This document shows, in pieces, positions 1-8,660 of a stretch of DNA of 64,000 nucleotides. The position numbers and the translations under genes are program-made. The stretch covers positions 154,670,438 through 154,734,437 of the forward strand of contig OX328123.1 of assembly GCA_946811695.1 (NCBI GenBank), in the 5' to 3' direction. The notes below the pieces were generated by a model. That model searched no databases and was not told where the DNA came from. It saw only the letters and a list, made by a program, of their open reading frames with translations. This DNA comes from Gonocerus acuteangulatus (lineage: Eukaryota > Arthropoda > Insecta > Hemiptera > Coreidae). Numbering within the stretch: position 1 is the stretch's first letter; the number at the start of each line of letters is the position of its first letter.

Positions 1-159
1 ACCGCGGTGTGTGGCTTCAATACACAGGCAAATTCCGCCGAGTCGGAAGAAACCGCTGTGTGTGTGACACTAGCCTTAGAGGGACGAGTATGCTAGAACC
101 GCGGTGTGTGGCTTCAATACACAGGCAAATTCCGCCGAGTCGGCAGAAACCGCTGTGTG
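1..159 (+). repeat. 99-bp tandem duplication
   Basis: A unit starting ACCGCGGTGTGTGGCTTC occurs at 1 and again at 100 (period 99). A third, separate copy lies at about 3834. The unit is GC-richer than its surroundings and partly self-complementary (ACCGCGG near its start, AACCGCT near its end). No protein or RNA family is recognised. It sits at the outer edge of a kb-scale inverted arrangement. Confidence 0.75.
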
Positions 160-162
160 TGA

Positions 163-345
163 CACTAGCCTCAAGCCTAGTATACACTGAGACTGAAAGT
201 TGCGGAACATTGTGGTGGGACACTGGGAGCTGTCCCGCAACAATGTTGCGCGTCAGTTTCGGGGCTGCCCCGCAACAATGATTCGCGTCCACACTAGATA
301 GCCAGTTCCCTCGAACATTTCTCAGGCGCTGGCTTTGGAGGTGTT
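163..345 (+). repeat. Repeat B, inverted partner of 2770-2942
   Basis: The stretch starting AAGCCTAGTATACACTGAGA and ending near CTCAGGCGCTGGC is found in reverse complement at 2770-2942. It is rich in TGTTGCG/CGCAACA palindromic motifs. It probably is the end of a non-autonomous DNA transposon. No ORF is supported. Confidence 0.7.
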
Positions 346-614
346 TCTCTATCGTTACTACTGTTAATAAAAAACCGAAATATGAAAAAACCAAGATGGT
401 GGTGGTGTCGAAAATTGTTCAAAACCAACAATAAAACGTGCAAACACATTGAGACTTGATGGTAGAATGGGATTTAATATATACGAAATATACGTTCTGG
501 GGCTACAGATGAGCCTGGAACACAAAGGTACTTCCTGGGTACATTATATTTTTGGTTGTTTACATCAGACGGTTCCTTTTCAGTATTTAATTCATTAGAC
601 ATCAGCATTTATCA
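346..614. other. Unassigned AT-rich stretch
   Basis: No coding signal, RNA gene or repeat was recognised. Confidence 0.4.
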
Positions 615-795
615 AATCGATAGTCATGAACTATCGATAGAGTTATTATTTTTTTTTTAATTGAAGTTCTCAGCATCTGGAGGGCTGTGCTATTAAATAC
701 TATTTAAAACCAAGCTTCTCCAGATGCTGAGAACTTACTATAATAACAATACTAAAAAAAGTAATAACTCTATCAATAGTTCATGACTATCGATA
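615..795. repeat. Imperfect palindrome (fold-back MITE-like)
   Basis: Two arms face each other. The left contains AGTCATGAACTATCGATAGA and AAGTTCTCAGCATCTGGAG. The right contains CTCCAGATGCTGAGAACTT and TCTATCAATAGTTCATGACT. The spacer is about 40 bp. This is the geometry of a fold-back MITE. Confidence 0.75.
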
Positions 796-857
796 ACTCC
801 TACCGATAATCACGAAATAACGATATATCAATGGTAACTATCGACTATCGCCCATCC

Positions 858-1200
858 CTAAAGCCTAGTACACACTGGGATACATTGTTGCAGAGCAGAA
901 TCTCGGTTGAATCTGGTTTGTTGCGATTCTGCCGCGCAACATGTACCCGTGTATCAGGCGTGTATTGCGGGTCTAGGTGATACAAGAATCTGAGTCCCGC
1001 TGGGTCGGGACTCACGGATACATTGTTGTGCAACATTACCAGTGTGGACGTGTTCCGGAGCAGCCCCAAGTCTAGAATCAACCCCCGGCAGTTCACCGTA
1101 CGGACTTGTAGTTCAATTTCTTTCAATATGTAGACGACCGAATTGACAATAAAGTTAATAGAGGACTTACAAATGCACATGTTGCTCTGATTATAATTTA
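858..1200 (+). repeat. Repeat A, inverted partner of about 3492-3835
   Basis: It begins AAGCCTAGTACACACTGGG, the same first bases as repeat B, so A and B may be subfamilies. It contains a short palindrome (GAGTCCCGCTGGGTCGGGACTC). It is matched in reverse complement at about 3492-3835. A transposon end is the simplest reading. No coding capacity is visible. Confidence 0.7.
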
Positions 1201-1221
1201 ATATCACAAATAAGGTTTTCA

Positions 1222-1757
1222 TGACAGACCCTCTGAGCCCCCCTTATATACACCCATGATAATAGGTACAATTAAAAATATATTTTTAGCGTTGTCTTTC
1301 TTTTCTTTTTTACTAATAACTAAAATAAATACTATGTTGATTTAAAGTTGGATACATATCGTCGATACAAAAGCAAACTAACGAATATGAAAATCACCAC
1401 TTTTCAGAGTGGAAAAGTATTTATTCATAACTTTTTTTTTGGACAGTCAAATATTCGGCAGATTTGACCTTTTGATAGTGGAATACTTTCCCTTTAATAG
1501 AGTGAAGTCAGATTGAAGAATTTGTCGTAAATAAGTCCAGCAGAAATAATTAAAGATGGACAATGAAAGATGCATTTTTTCACATTTGTTAGTTTGCATT
1601 TGTATCGACGATATGTACCCAACTTTTAATCAAGATAGCATTTATTTTAGTTATTAATAAAAAAGAAAAGAAAGATAACGCTAAAAATATATTCTCGTTT
1701 GTACCTATTATCATGGGTGTATATAAGGGGGGCTCAGAGGGTCTGTCATAAAAACCT
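1222..1757. mobile_element. Long-TIR palindromic element with nested 255-bp MITE
   Basis: Arms of about 160-175 bp (1222-1395 and 1595-1757) are reverse complements; both contain ACCCATGATAATAGGTAC and a kinase-free AT-rich segment ending at ATATCGTCGATACAAA. The unpaired centre, about 1363-1617, is a separate repeat with ends ATATCGTCGATACAAA that recurs at 35015-35270. Non-autonomous; no transposase is visible. Confidence 0.75.
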
Positions 1758-1923
1758 TAAAATTAAATTAAATAAGATCGCTTAGCTTAGAAAAAAATAA
1801 TGTTTATTGGATGTAAAAGCGGTTTAGTTGGGTAACTATTCCATGTTCTAGTTTGTTAGTATTCCATACCTCCTAAATGCTCCCAGCTCCCCCCCCCCCC
1901 CGAAATTATTTCCTATATACGCC
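1715..1923 (+). mobile_element. MITE family C, copy 1
   Basis: Short terminal inverted repeats GGGTGTATATAAGG and CCTATATACGCC enclose about 209 bp, including a G/C homopolymer next to the right end. The interior matches copies at 2958-3383 and 13481-13752. Its left end overlaps the right arm of the palindrome at 1222-1757, so the two elements are physically fused. Confidence 0.7.
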
Positions 1924-2038
1924 AGTGCCTATTATAAATAAAAAATAACGATTACTAAATGAAGGGTATTAATTAATAATACCAAACAGGTGAAGAATAA
2001 CCCTTCAAAAATTTTTCAAATTTTCCATTTATTCCTCC

Positions 2039-2078
2039 ATCACAACGTTTCGGACACACAGGTCCATCCTCAGGCAAT
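2039..2078 (-). ncRNA. Hammerhead-type ribozyme motif (left arm)
   Basis: Reverse complement reads CTGAGGA, then a helix II with GGAC/GTCC pairing, then GAAAC and a GTT triplet. The flanks ATTGC and GTGAT can pair as helix I (two Watson-Crick A-U/C-G ends plus G-U wobbles). It is identical over 40 nt to the right-arm copy. Helix III would be only A-C/G-U, which favours action as a dimer. Self-cleavage is inferred, not shown. Confidence 0.6.
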
Positions 2079-2248
2079 CTACAATAGTATATTAATTTCA
2101 GACATTACATCCTCCAAAACCATTTACTAAATTTTATTGTCATAATTCAGAGTAATGAACAGGACATGGTGAGTTTAAAATTATGACAATAAAATTTAGT
2201 AAATGGTTTTTGGAGGATGTAATGTCTGAAATTAATATACTATTGTAG

Positions 2249-2288
2249 ATTGCCTGAGGATGGACCTGTGTGTCCGAAACGTTGTGAT
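2249..2288 (+). ncRNA. Hammerhead-type ribozyme motif (right arm)
   Basis: Core CTGAGGA at 2254-2260, helix II at 2261-2275 (GGAC/GTCC), GAAAC at 2276-2280, cleavage-type triplet GTT at 2281-2283, helix I ATTGC/GTGAT. All invariant core positions of the hammerhead family are present. Confidence 0.65.
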
Positions 2289-2347
2289 GGAGGAATAAAT
2301 GGAAAATTTGAAAAATTTTTGAAGGGTTATTCTTCACCTGTTTGGTA

Positions 2348-2640
2348 TTAATAAAAAATCGTAATAAATTTCGTTACTTTAATGTGTGTTTTCAAAACGA
2401 TGATTATTGCCTCACACATTTCTGGAACAAATGAAGATATAGTTTGCCTGGAAATTCTAAAAGTATGCAAAAGACTTGTAAACAATTCTTCACTGGCAAG
2501 GAATCTTAGAATAGTAGCAAATTTTACGGCAGGAGAAATTGAATTCCTAAAGTTTGTATCTTTTTTAAACACCCTTGGTCAAACCATTTGCAAAAGATTC
2601 TCACAATCTTGAGGCCTAATTCTTATAATGTTGATGAATC
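2348..2640 (-). pseudogene. PIF/Harbinger transposase fragment (HARBI1-like)
   Basis: The minus-strand translation contains FATILRFLASEELFTSL and FRISRQTISSFVPEMCEAI. These fit the HARBI1-type N-terminal helix-turn-helix segment (usual pattern LRFLATG.S...L...FRIS.STIS..V.E.C.AI). Upstream, the same frame reads IRPQDCENLLQMV, also as expected, but a stop separates it from the rest. The DDE catalytic part is absent; the fragment stops where the PLE fold-back begins. It is a dead relic of a cut-and-paste transposon that normally needs a separate Myb-like partner. Confidence 0.7.
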
Positions 2641-2769
2641 CGATTCCATCTTTAACTCTCAATATGTTTACAAACTTTATTGTTAGTTCTGAACAATTTT
2701 CAACAGCCCCACCTTCTTGGTATTTTCATTTTTCGAGTTTTAATTAACAGTAATATCGATAGAGGAACA

Positions 2770-2942
2770 CCTGCGAGGCCAGCGCCTGAGAAATGTTCGA
2801 GGGAACTGGCTATCTAGTGTGGACGCGATACAGTGTTCCGGGAGCGCCCCGAAACTGACGCGCAACATTGTTGCGGGGCAGCTCCCAGTGTCCCGCAACA
2901 ATGTTGCGCAACTTTGAGTCTCAGTGTGTACTAGGCTTACGG
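2770..2942 (-). repeat. Repeat B, inverted copy
   Basis: Reverse-complement match to 163-345, with the same CCTGAGAAATGTTCGAGGGA end and the same TGTTGCG motifs. It lies immediately before MITE C copy 2. Confidence 0.7.
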
Positions 2943-2957
2943 CACGAGCCTTCGCAC

Positions 2958-3383
2958 GGGCATATATAGGAAATAATTTCGGGGGCGGCTGGGAGCATTT
3001 AGGAGTAATGGATCACCAACAATGTACAACTTGAAATAGTTAACCTTCTAAAACGCTATTACACCCAATAAACATTATTTTTTTGTAAACTAAGTGATCT
3101 TATTTAATTTATTTTTAAGGTTTTTATGACAGACCACATCTCAGAGCCAGAATGAAAATTCTGTTACTTTTTTATAGGACTTTGGGCATTTTAAAATTAT
3201 TTTTATCTTGAGTTTTGAGCAAAATGGGAATAAAAGCCGAAAATCGGTGCTGCAAAGGTCACTTTTGGTACTTTTTTCCCAATTAGCAAGGATCGGCCGG
3301 GGCCCCCACGGTGCCCCGGGACAACTGTACCCGGTTGTCCCCCCCCGTATGGCTGCCCTGGACAGCCCCCCTTTTGTACACCC
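2958..3383 (-). mobile_element. MITE family C, copy 2, with internal insertion
   Basis: Ends are GGGCATATATAGG and the reverse complement of GGGTGTACAAAAGG. It resembles copy 3 (13481-13752) up to TTTTTATGACAGACC. Then about 180 bp of foreign sequence follows, of which 3168-3250 matches the reverse complement of 14985-15062. Inverted relative to copy 1. Confidence 0.6.
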
Positions 3384-3833
3384 ATAATAATATGTACAAA
3401 TAAAAATATATTTGTAGCATTGTCTTTCTTTTATGTTTTAATAATAACTAAAATATATACTATTTTGATTTTAAGTTGGATACATATGGTATTAAATTAT
3501 AATCAGAGGAACATGTGCATTGTAAGTCCTCTATTAACTTTATTCTCAATTTAGTCCTCTACATATTGAGTGAAATTGAACTACAAGTCCATAAGGTGGA
3601 ACTGCTGGGGCCTGATTCTAGACTTGGAGCTGCTCCGGAACACGTCCACACTGGTAATGTTGCGCAACAATGTATCCGTGAGTCCCGACCCAGCGGGACT
3701 CAGATTCTTGTATCACCTAGACCCGCAATACACTCCTGATAAACGGGGACATGTCGCGCGGCAGAATCGCAACAATCCAGATTCAAACGAGATTCAGCTC
3801 TACAACAATGTCGCGCAACAATGTATGCCAGAA
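3384..3833 (-). repeat. Repeat A, inverted copy, plus a flank of the 1.2-kb palindrome
   Basis: 3384-3490 repeats the AT-rich arm sequence seen at about 1230-1365. From about 3492 to 3835 the sequence is the reverse complement of 858-1200. Confidence 0.65.
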
Positions 3834-3950
3834 CCGCGGTGTGTGGCTTCAATACACAGGCAAATTCCGCCGAGTCGGTGACTGACTCGGCTGCACACTC
3901 GGTGACTGACTCGGCTGCCGACTCGGCCAAAACCGCTGTGTGTATCGCTT
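3834..3950 (+). repeat. Third copy of the 99-bp unit, with a GACTCGG expansion
   Basis: The unit seen at 1 and 100 recurs but is lengthened by several copies of GTGACTGACTCGG/GCCGACTCGG, a local slippage expansion. Confidence 0.65.
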
Positions 3951-5110
3951 GCCTTATCAGGAGAAAGGCTTATTCTAGATATTGAATAAAATAACGGGTT
4001 GAACTCATAGGTTAGATTAATGAACATTAAAAAAGGTTTTCAAAAATCCTTTTATAATAAGAACATCAATAGTTTCATTAGCGAAGGAAGTGGAAAAAGC
4101 GAAATCCTGGTTATGTTTTCTAGGTACCATTTCTAAAGTTTTCACACCAATAATCATTGAGCGGTTTGCCATTTTTTCTGAATGTAGTTTACCCTTTCGC
4201 TAATATTGAACTGTTCAAAATTCAAATGTCATTTTAACAGTTCATAAAGTTCTTTGATACGTTGAACTGTACAAGGAAAATAGCGAAACTATTCGAATGA
4301 AACCACTATTGACTCACACAAAGACACTTTAAGCAGAAACATGCAAACTCCGTTGCATATTGTATGAAATAATTTTTTTTCCCTGTTTTCCTCGTGGAGT
4401 CGCTTGACATGTTTACAATACTTGTGCAAATATACCCACACACCGACAAGCGTGGGTCGGTTGCAAATATTGGCAGAGGAAAGGATCGCATCTCCAAATG
4501 TACACCTGCTTGTACCAAAATCTGAAGAAATGTCGATAAATGTCAACGAATCAGCGTGTTGACCTGTATATATTTTAAGAATTACAACCAACTTACCATT
4601 TGAGAAACATTTTCTGTATTCTATATTCCACAATACGAAGGTAATTTAATAGTTCTGAAATAGTAAACATTTTATATAAATAACCCCATTTATTGACGTG
4701 TTTCCTAATTCACCCTTGCTTTAGTGTAGATCTTCCTTAACTGAAATAAACATTTCAAGGAGTCACAATATAACAATATAGTTATCAATTAATTGTAAAA
4801 AAAAAAAAAAAAAACAGATTTTCTTTATTTTCGACTTCTTTTAACAGCGGTGTACATTTCGTTTTTCGTAGCTCATATATTTAGGCTTTTGCCTTCCTAA
4901 AATAAGAAATGCTAGGAATCCGATGAAGCCGTCGGGTGATATATCGGAAAAAATGTAAACTATTAGAGAAAGAAGCAGAGAATCCTCAAGAAAGATAAAC
5001 AATTTACTGAAATCGTAGAGTCTGCATAAGCAGCTTGTGATTCCTGTATCATGAAAAAAACAATCGTTCTAGAAAGCCGCATTAATATCAAACATACTCC
5101 CCAGCGAGGA
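3951..5110. other. Unassigned; one unrecognised minus frame
   Basis: A 114-residue minus-strand frame (4289-4633) has no motif I can name. Its core (TFIDISSDFGTSRCTF) faintly recalls a DDE transposase strand, but not enough to call. A poly-A run lies at 4797-4814. Nothing else was recognised. Confidence 0.35.
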
Positions 5111-5112
5111 GT

Positions 5113-5129
5113 ATATGTATCTATTTATA

Positions 5130-5179
<50 letters not shown>

Positions 5180-5202
5180 TATAAATAGATACATCTATTG
5201 AA
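5113..5202. repeat. (AT)n hairpin with 20-bp unique arms
   Basis: TGTATCTATTTATACTGTAT on the left and its reverse complement on the right flank an AT microsatellite, giving a long cruciform-capable palindrome. Confidence 0.8.
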
Positions 5203-5244
5203 TTTAACCGGTATTTTGGAGGTCTGTGTGTTTTAGAAGAGCTA

Positions 5245-5631
5245 AAATTCACATCATATATATATATATATATATATATAATTATTTATTTATTTGAAGA
5301 TAAAATTACAACATAATGAATACACAAAAAAAAAAAACATTGTTGTACAAAATGGCTTATGATACAAAAATACAGAATGAGCGTCTCCTTCGCTCAAGAT
5401 TTGCTTGGCTTGCTAGCAAGCCTTGCTTATTTTATTATCTCCTAAGTATTAAAACTATATTAACTAGCTAATCCTTAACAATCTAATACGTGAATACAAT
5501 TTAAATAAATAGTAAACTAAAGACAATAAAATTACTTATGCTACAGTCACACAGAGCAGTTGTCTCTATAAAACTAAGTAAAAACATGAATGAGTAGAAC
5601 ATATTCATAATTTAGAAGTAATACATGTAAA

Positions 5632-5692
<61 letters not shown>

Positions 5693-6383
5693 ACCTAAAT
5701 AACTCTGGATTTTCAATTTAACTACAACTCCTTAGTAAATAGATTGTTTGGCCCAGTACTGCACTTGAAAGACAAAGAAAAATAAGTAAATACATATAAG
5801 AGAAAAAGAAGAATTTTAACCAATATTAAATAAATAGATAAATATATACAGTAAAATAACCTATACAAACTTGTACACATAAAAAAATTCAAGATATTCA
5901 TGTTTAAAAAAGAGCAATCAATTATACAAACTATATACTCAGGATAAAATAACTACCGGCTAATTAACTAATACTGAATTATCAGTCTAATTTGATAAAT
6001 TTATCATCTAGTGAGCATCTTGTATTACTATTAACGTAGTAAAATTATCACCTTCACTAAACAATAATGTCTCCATATCAGCGGCCATGCGCTGCTAACA
6101 GAGCCCTCCATCTGCCAAAGATGACACTAGATCCTTTCAGAACTCGTGCAGTGATTTTCCTAAGACAAGTAGTAGAGACGCCAAGATCTTTAAGACTCCT
6201 CGCAGAGGCTCCGCACCAGACTCCCCTCCAGCTGACTGTGCAGGATGTGACATTCACATGAGTGAGCGGAACACCAAACATACGGCCTACTGCCAAGCGG
6301 ACGTCAAGAGCACTATACTTCTTGCATTTCTCACGATGAGCCGAGCCTAGATTCACAAATTCACATCATATATATATATATAT
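5245..6383 (-). mobile_element. 5'-truncated non-LTR retrotransposon with long target duplication
   Basis: AAATTCACATCATATATATA occurs on both sides (5245-5280 and 6357-6383) of a 1.08-kb insertion (5281-6356). Read on the minus strand, the insert starts with coding sequence, continues into about 800 bp of 3' untranslated sequence containing an internal homopolymer (5634-5690), and ends in an (AAAT)n-type tail. A long target duplication, 5' truncation and AT-rich tail are the marks of target-primed reverse transcription. Confidence 0.7.
6075..6356 (-). pseudogene. Truncated C-terminal ORF of the non-LTR element
   Basis: The frame enters open at the insertion boundary and stops about 280 bp later. 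It encodes a basic, GC-richer peptide with KYSALDVRLAVGRMFGVPL, SARSLKDLGVS and RALLAAHGR. The clade is not recognised. Being at the 5' edge of a 5'-truncated insertion, it is most likely the end of a retrotransposon ORF2, not a host gene. Confidence 0.5.
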
Positions 6384-6795
6384 GAACATACATTAATTGA
6401 CTTTAGCTCAGATAAGTCAAGGTGAGTTTAGGTAAGTTTACAAAGAAATACTGGCTTAGTTTTCGCCGACCATGTAGACCCAATGCTTTGTCTATTGGCC
6501 GGAAGAGATAGATCAATGGTTAAACAATTGTTTAGAAGGGAGTCAGAGATTGGTCTCGTTTCTGACCTAGATTTAGTTCCAAGGCAGTCACTGAATGAAA
6601 CGGCGCTTAACATCAAAGAGCCGCTTCATGGGGTTCGATAAACAGGGGCTGTGTACGTTTCGTTAGCATTAGCACGGCTTCGAAGTTTCATCTCAATATG
6701 ATTTCGTTCAAATTAAATTTTTCCCATTGACTGTTCATTATATAAGGCTGAATCCTTGCAGTATATACCCAAACATGCAAACACACACTGAGGCA

Positions 6796-6800
<5 letters not shown>
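6384..6800. other. Unassigned
   Basis: Moderately GC-balanced sequence with no recognised gene or repeat. Confidence 0.35.
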
Positions 6801-6848
<48 letters not shown>

Positions 6849-6915
6849 CTTCTCTCTCCGTAGGGAGGAAATCCGCTTCTGATGTCAACCCAAACGGAAA
6901 ATTTCAAGTTCAGAG
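6801..6915 (-). repeat. (AT)n plus fragment of Helitron-like family F
   Basis: An AT microsatellite (6804-6846) is followed by a short piece resembling family F's terminal section (CCGTAGGGAGGAAATCCGCTT). Confidence 0.5.
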
Positions 6916-7280
6916 CTCATAGGCGGTAAAAGTTTGGGTGTGTATATGTATATATATTTATATTTTGTGAAGGCCTTCTATTTTAAAACATTTCTAGTTA
7001 TTTGGCTTCTTTTAAAAAGTCATTTTCGGAAATGAATAGTTTAAAAAACAATTAAATTTTTCTATTTCTTAAATTATTCAATAAAACACTTTATTTCGAT
7101 ACTAAAACATCACGTCAGTCTTTTAAATACAACGTCAAGAAACTAACAAAATAGGACAAAAATAATGTACTCTTAGTCACTAGCCATTTATAAGATGTAT
7201 ATTTTTTTCAGGAAAGAAATTGTTTGAAAATATTGGATTGATGAATATTGGGTTACCATCAAATATAAATGTGAAAATTT
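6916..7280. other. Unassigned AT-rich stretch
   Basis: No gene, RNA or repeat was recognised. Confidence 0.4.
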
Positions 7281-7708
7281 TCGGTATCATACTGGCTTTA
7301 TATTTTGGCATCATACTGGCTTTATATTTTTGTATTATACTGGTTGTATATTTTGTTATCATACTGGCTCTATATTTTGGCATCGTACTGGATTTATATT
7401 TTGGTATTATACTGGATTTATATTTTGGTATCATACTGGCTTTATATTTTGGAGTCATACTGGATTTATATTTTGTTATCTTACTGGCTCTATATTTTGG
7501 CATCGTACTGGATTTATATTTTGGTATTATACTGGATTTATATTTTGGTATCATACTGGCTTTATATTTTGGTGTCATACTGGATTTATATTTTGGAGTC
7601 ATACTGGATTTATATTTTGGTATCATACTGGCTTTATATTTTGGTGACACACTGGATTTATATTTTGGTTTCATACTGGCTTTATATTTTGGTATCATAC
7701 AGTCTTAA
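7281..7708. repeat. 24-bp minisatellite, about 18 copies
   Basis: Unit TATCATACTGGCTTTATATT plus TTGG, with GGC/GGA and TATC/GTAT/GTCGT variants. Because 24 is a multiple of 3 and the unit lacks stops, three forward frames and one reverse frame stay open (8-residue periods such as YWLYILVS forward and KYKSSMTP reverse). Higher-order order is visible: a four-unit block around 7360-7440 recurs at about 7480-7560. The open frames are a by-product of the repeat, not evidence of a gene. Confidence 0.9.
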
Positions 7709-7940
7709 TATTTTGAATAAGAAATCTTCAGTGTTATAATTTTTTTCCCGCGCATCTAGGCTATTATCGCCGGGCTATCTATGGGTTTCCGCACTGCCTA
7801 AATATCCTTAGCGCAGAAGGTAATTCTTTCAACGGGAATCTGCAGCCAGTGTTAGCGACAGGATCAAAGGGAGACCCGAAATATTTAAAACTATCTATGA
7901 CTTTCCTGTAAAATCTATCGGATTGTCTTGATTAAACTTT
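7709..7940. other. Unassigned
   Basis: No feature was recognised between the minisatellite and Helitron-like copy F1. Confidence 0.35.
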
Positions 7941-8075
7941 TTAGCGCGGTTCCTCCCTCCCTCCATAGGGAGGAAACCCGCTTATGAGGTTGACCTTATG
8001 ACGCAATCCCGAAGTGCCGACATAATAAAATTCATATTTCAGATCCCATAGATCAATAATATAACGGTGGTTCAA

Positions 8076-8139
<64 letters not shown>

Positions 8140-8660
8140 CTGTTCGCGCTCCTGACAGCTCAAAAATAGAAGAATTGTCTGATTTTGAATAAAATTTGAG
8201 ATTTTCGTATATTTTCTAAAATATCTCGAAAACGGTTGAGAAATCGTGGCAAGTGTAAAGTGGTCGTTAGAAAGCTTAATGAAGTCCTTACAAAAAAGGT
8301 TCTGATGTCATTTTCGATGGGGCGATGTCAATCCAAGAAATAAGTGCTTAAAACTTCAAAATTGTTAGTTTTGTTTTTTTCAACGGGGTTTTGTCACTGT
8401 TTACCTAACGTTTTAATTGTTTTTTTTTTTTAATTGCATTTAATAGTAAAATTAGTATTTTAATGAAAATGAAAATTTTCAGGTATGAAAATTAGAAACG
8501 TATTGGTAATATCGTTTTCCACGGCGAAAGTTGAGGGGGGGGGAGTCATTTCCGCTTGAATACTATCATTATCCTGTTGTGGTGCCTTAATTATTCCTTC
8601 CCTTTGAGATGTCATTTTATATTTTTCACGAAATATCAAAACCCACCAATAACTCCTTCT

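Larger units (their letters stand above)
1973..2353. repeat. PLE-tail fold-back 1
   Basis: A nearly perfect inverted repeat with arms of about 175 bp (1973-2147, 2179-2353) and a 31-bp spacer. Each arm carries a Penelope-type tail with a hammerhead-like motif followed by GGAGGAATAAATGG. Identification as a PLE terminus rests on the ribozyme-like core and on the similar tail behind a GIY-YIG ORF at 25.0-25.8 kb; no protein remains here. Confidence 0.75.

Noticed and set aside
9..394. Overlapping frames on both strands at the left edge
   Set aside because: They run through the 99-bp tandem unit and repeat B; no protein motif.
7180..7739. Repetitive membrane-like proteins in the 24-bp minisatellite
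   Set aside because: Four frames are open at once, which is a property of the unit; no flanking coding signal.
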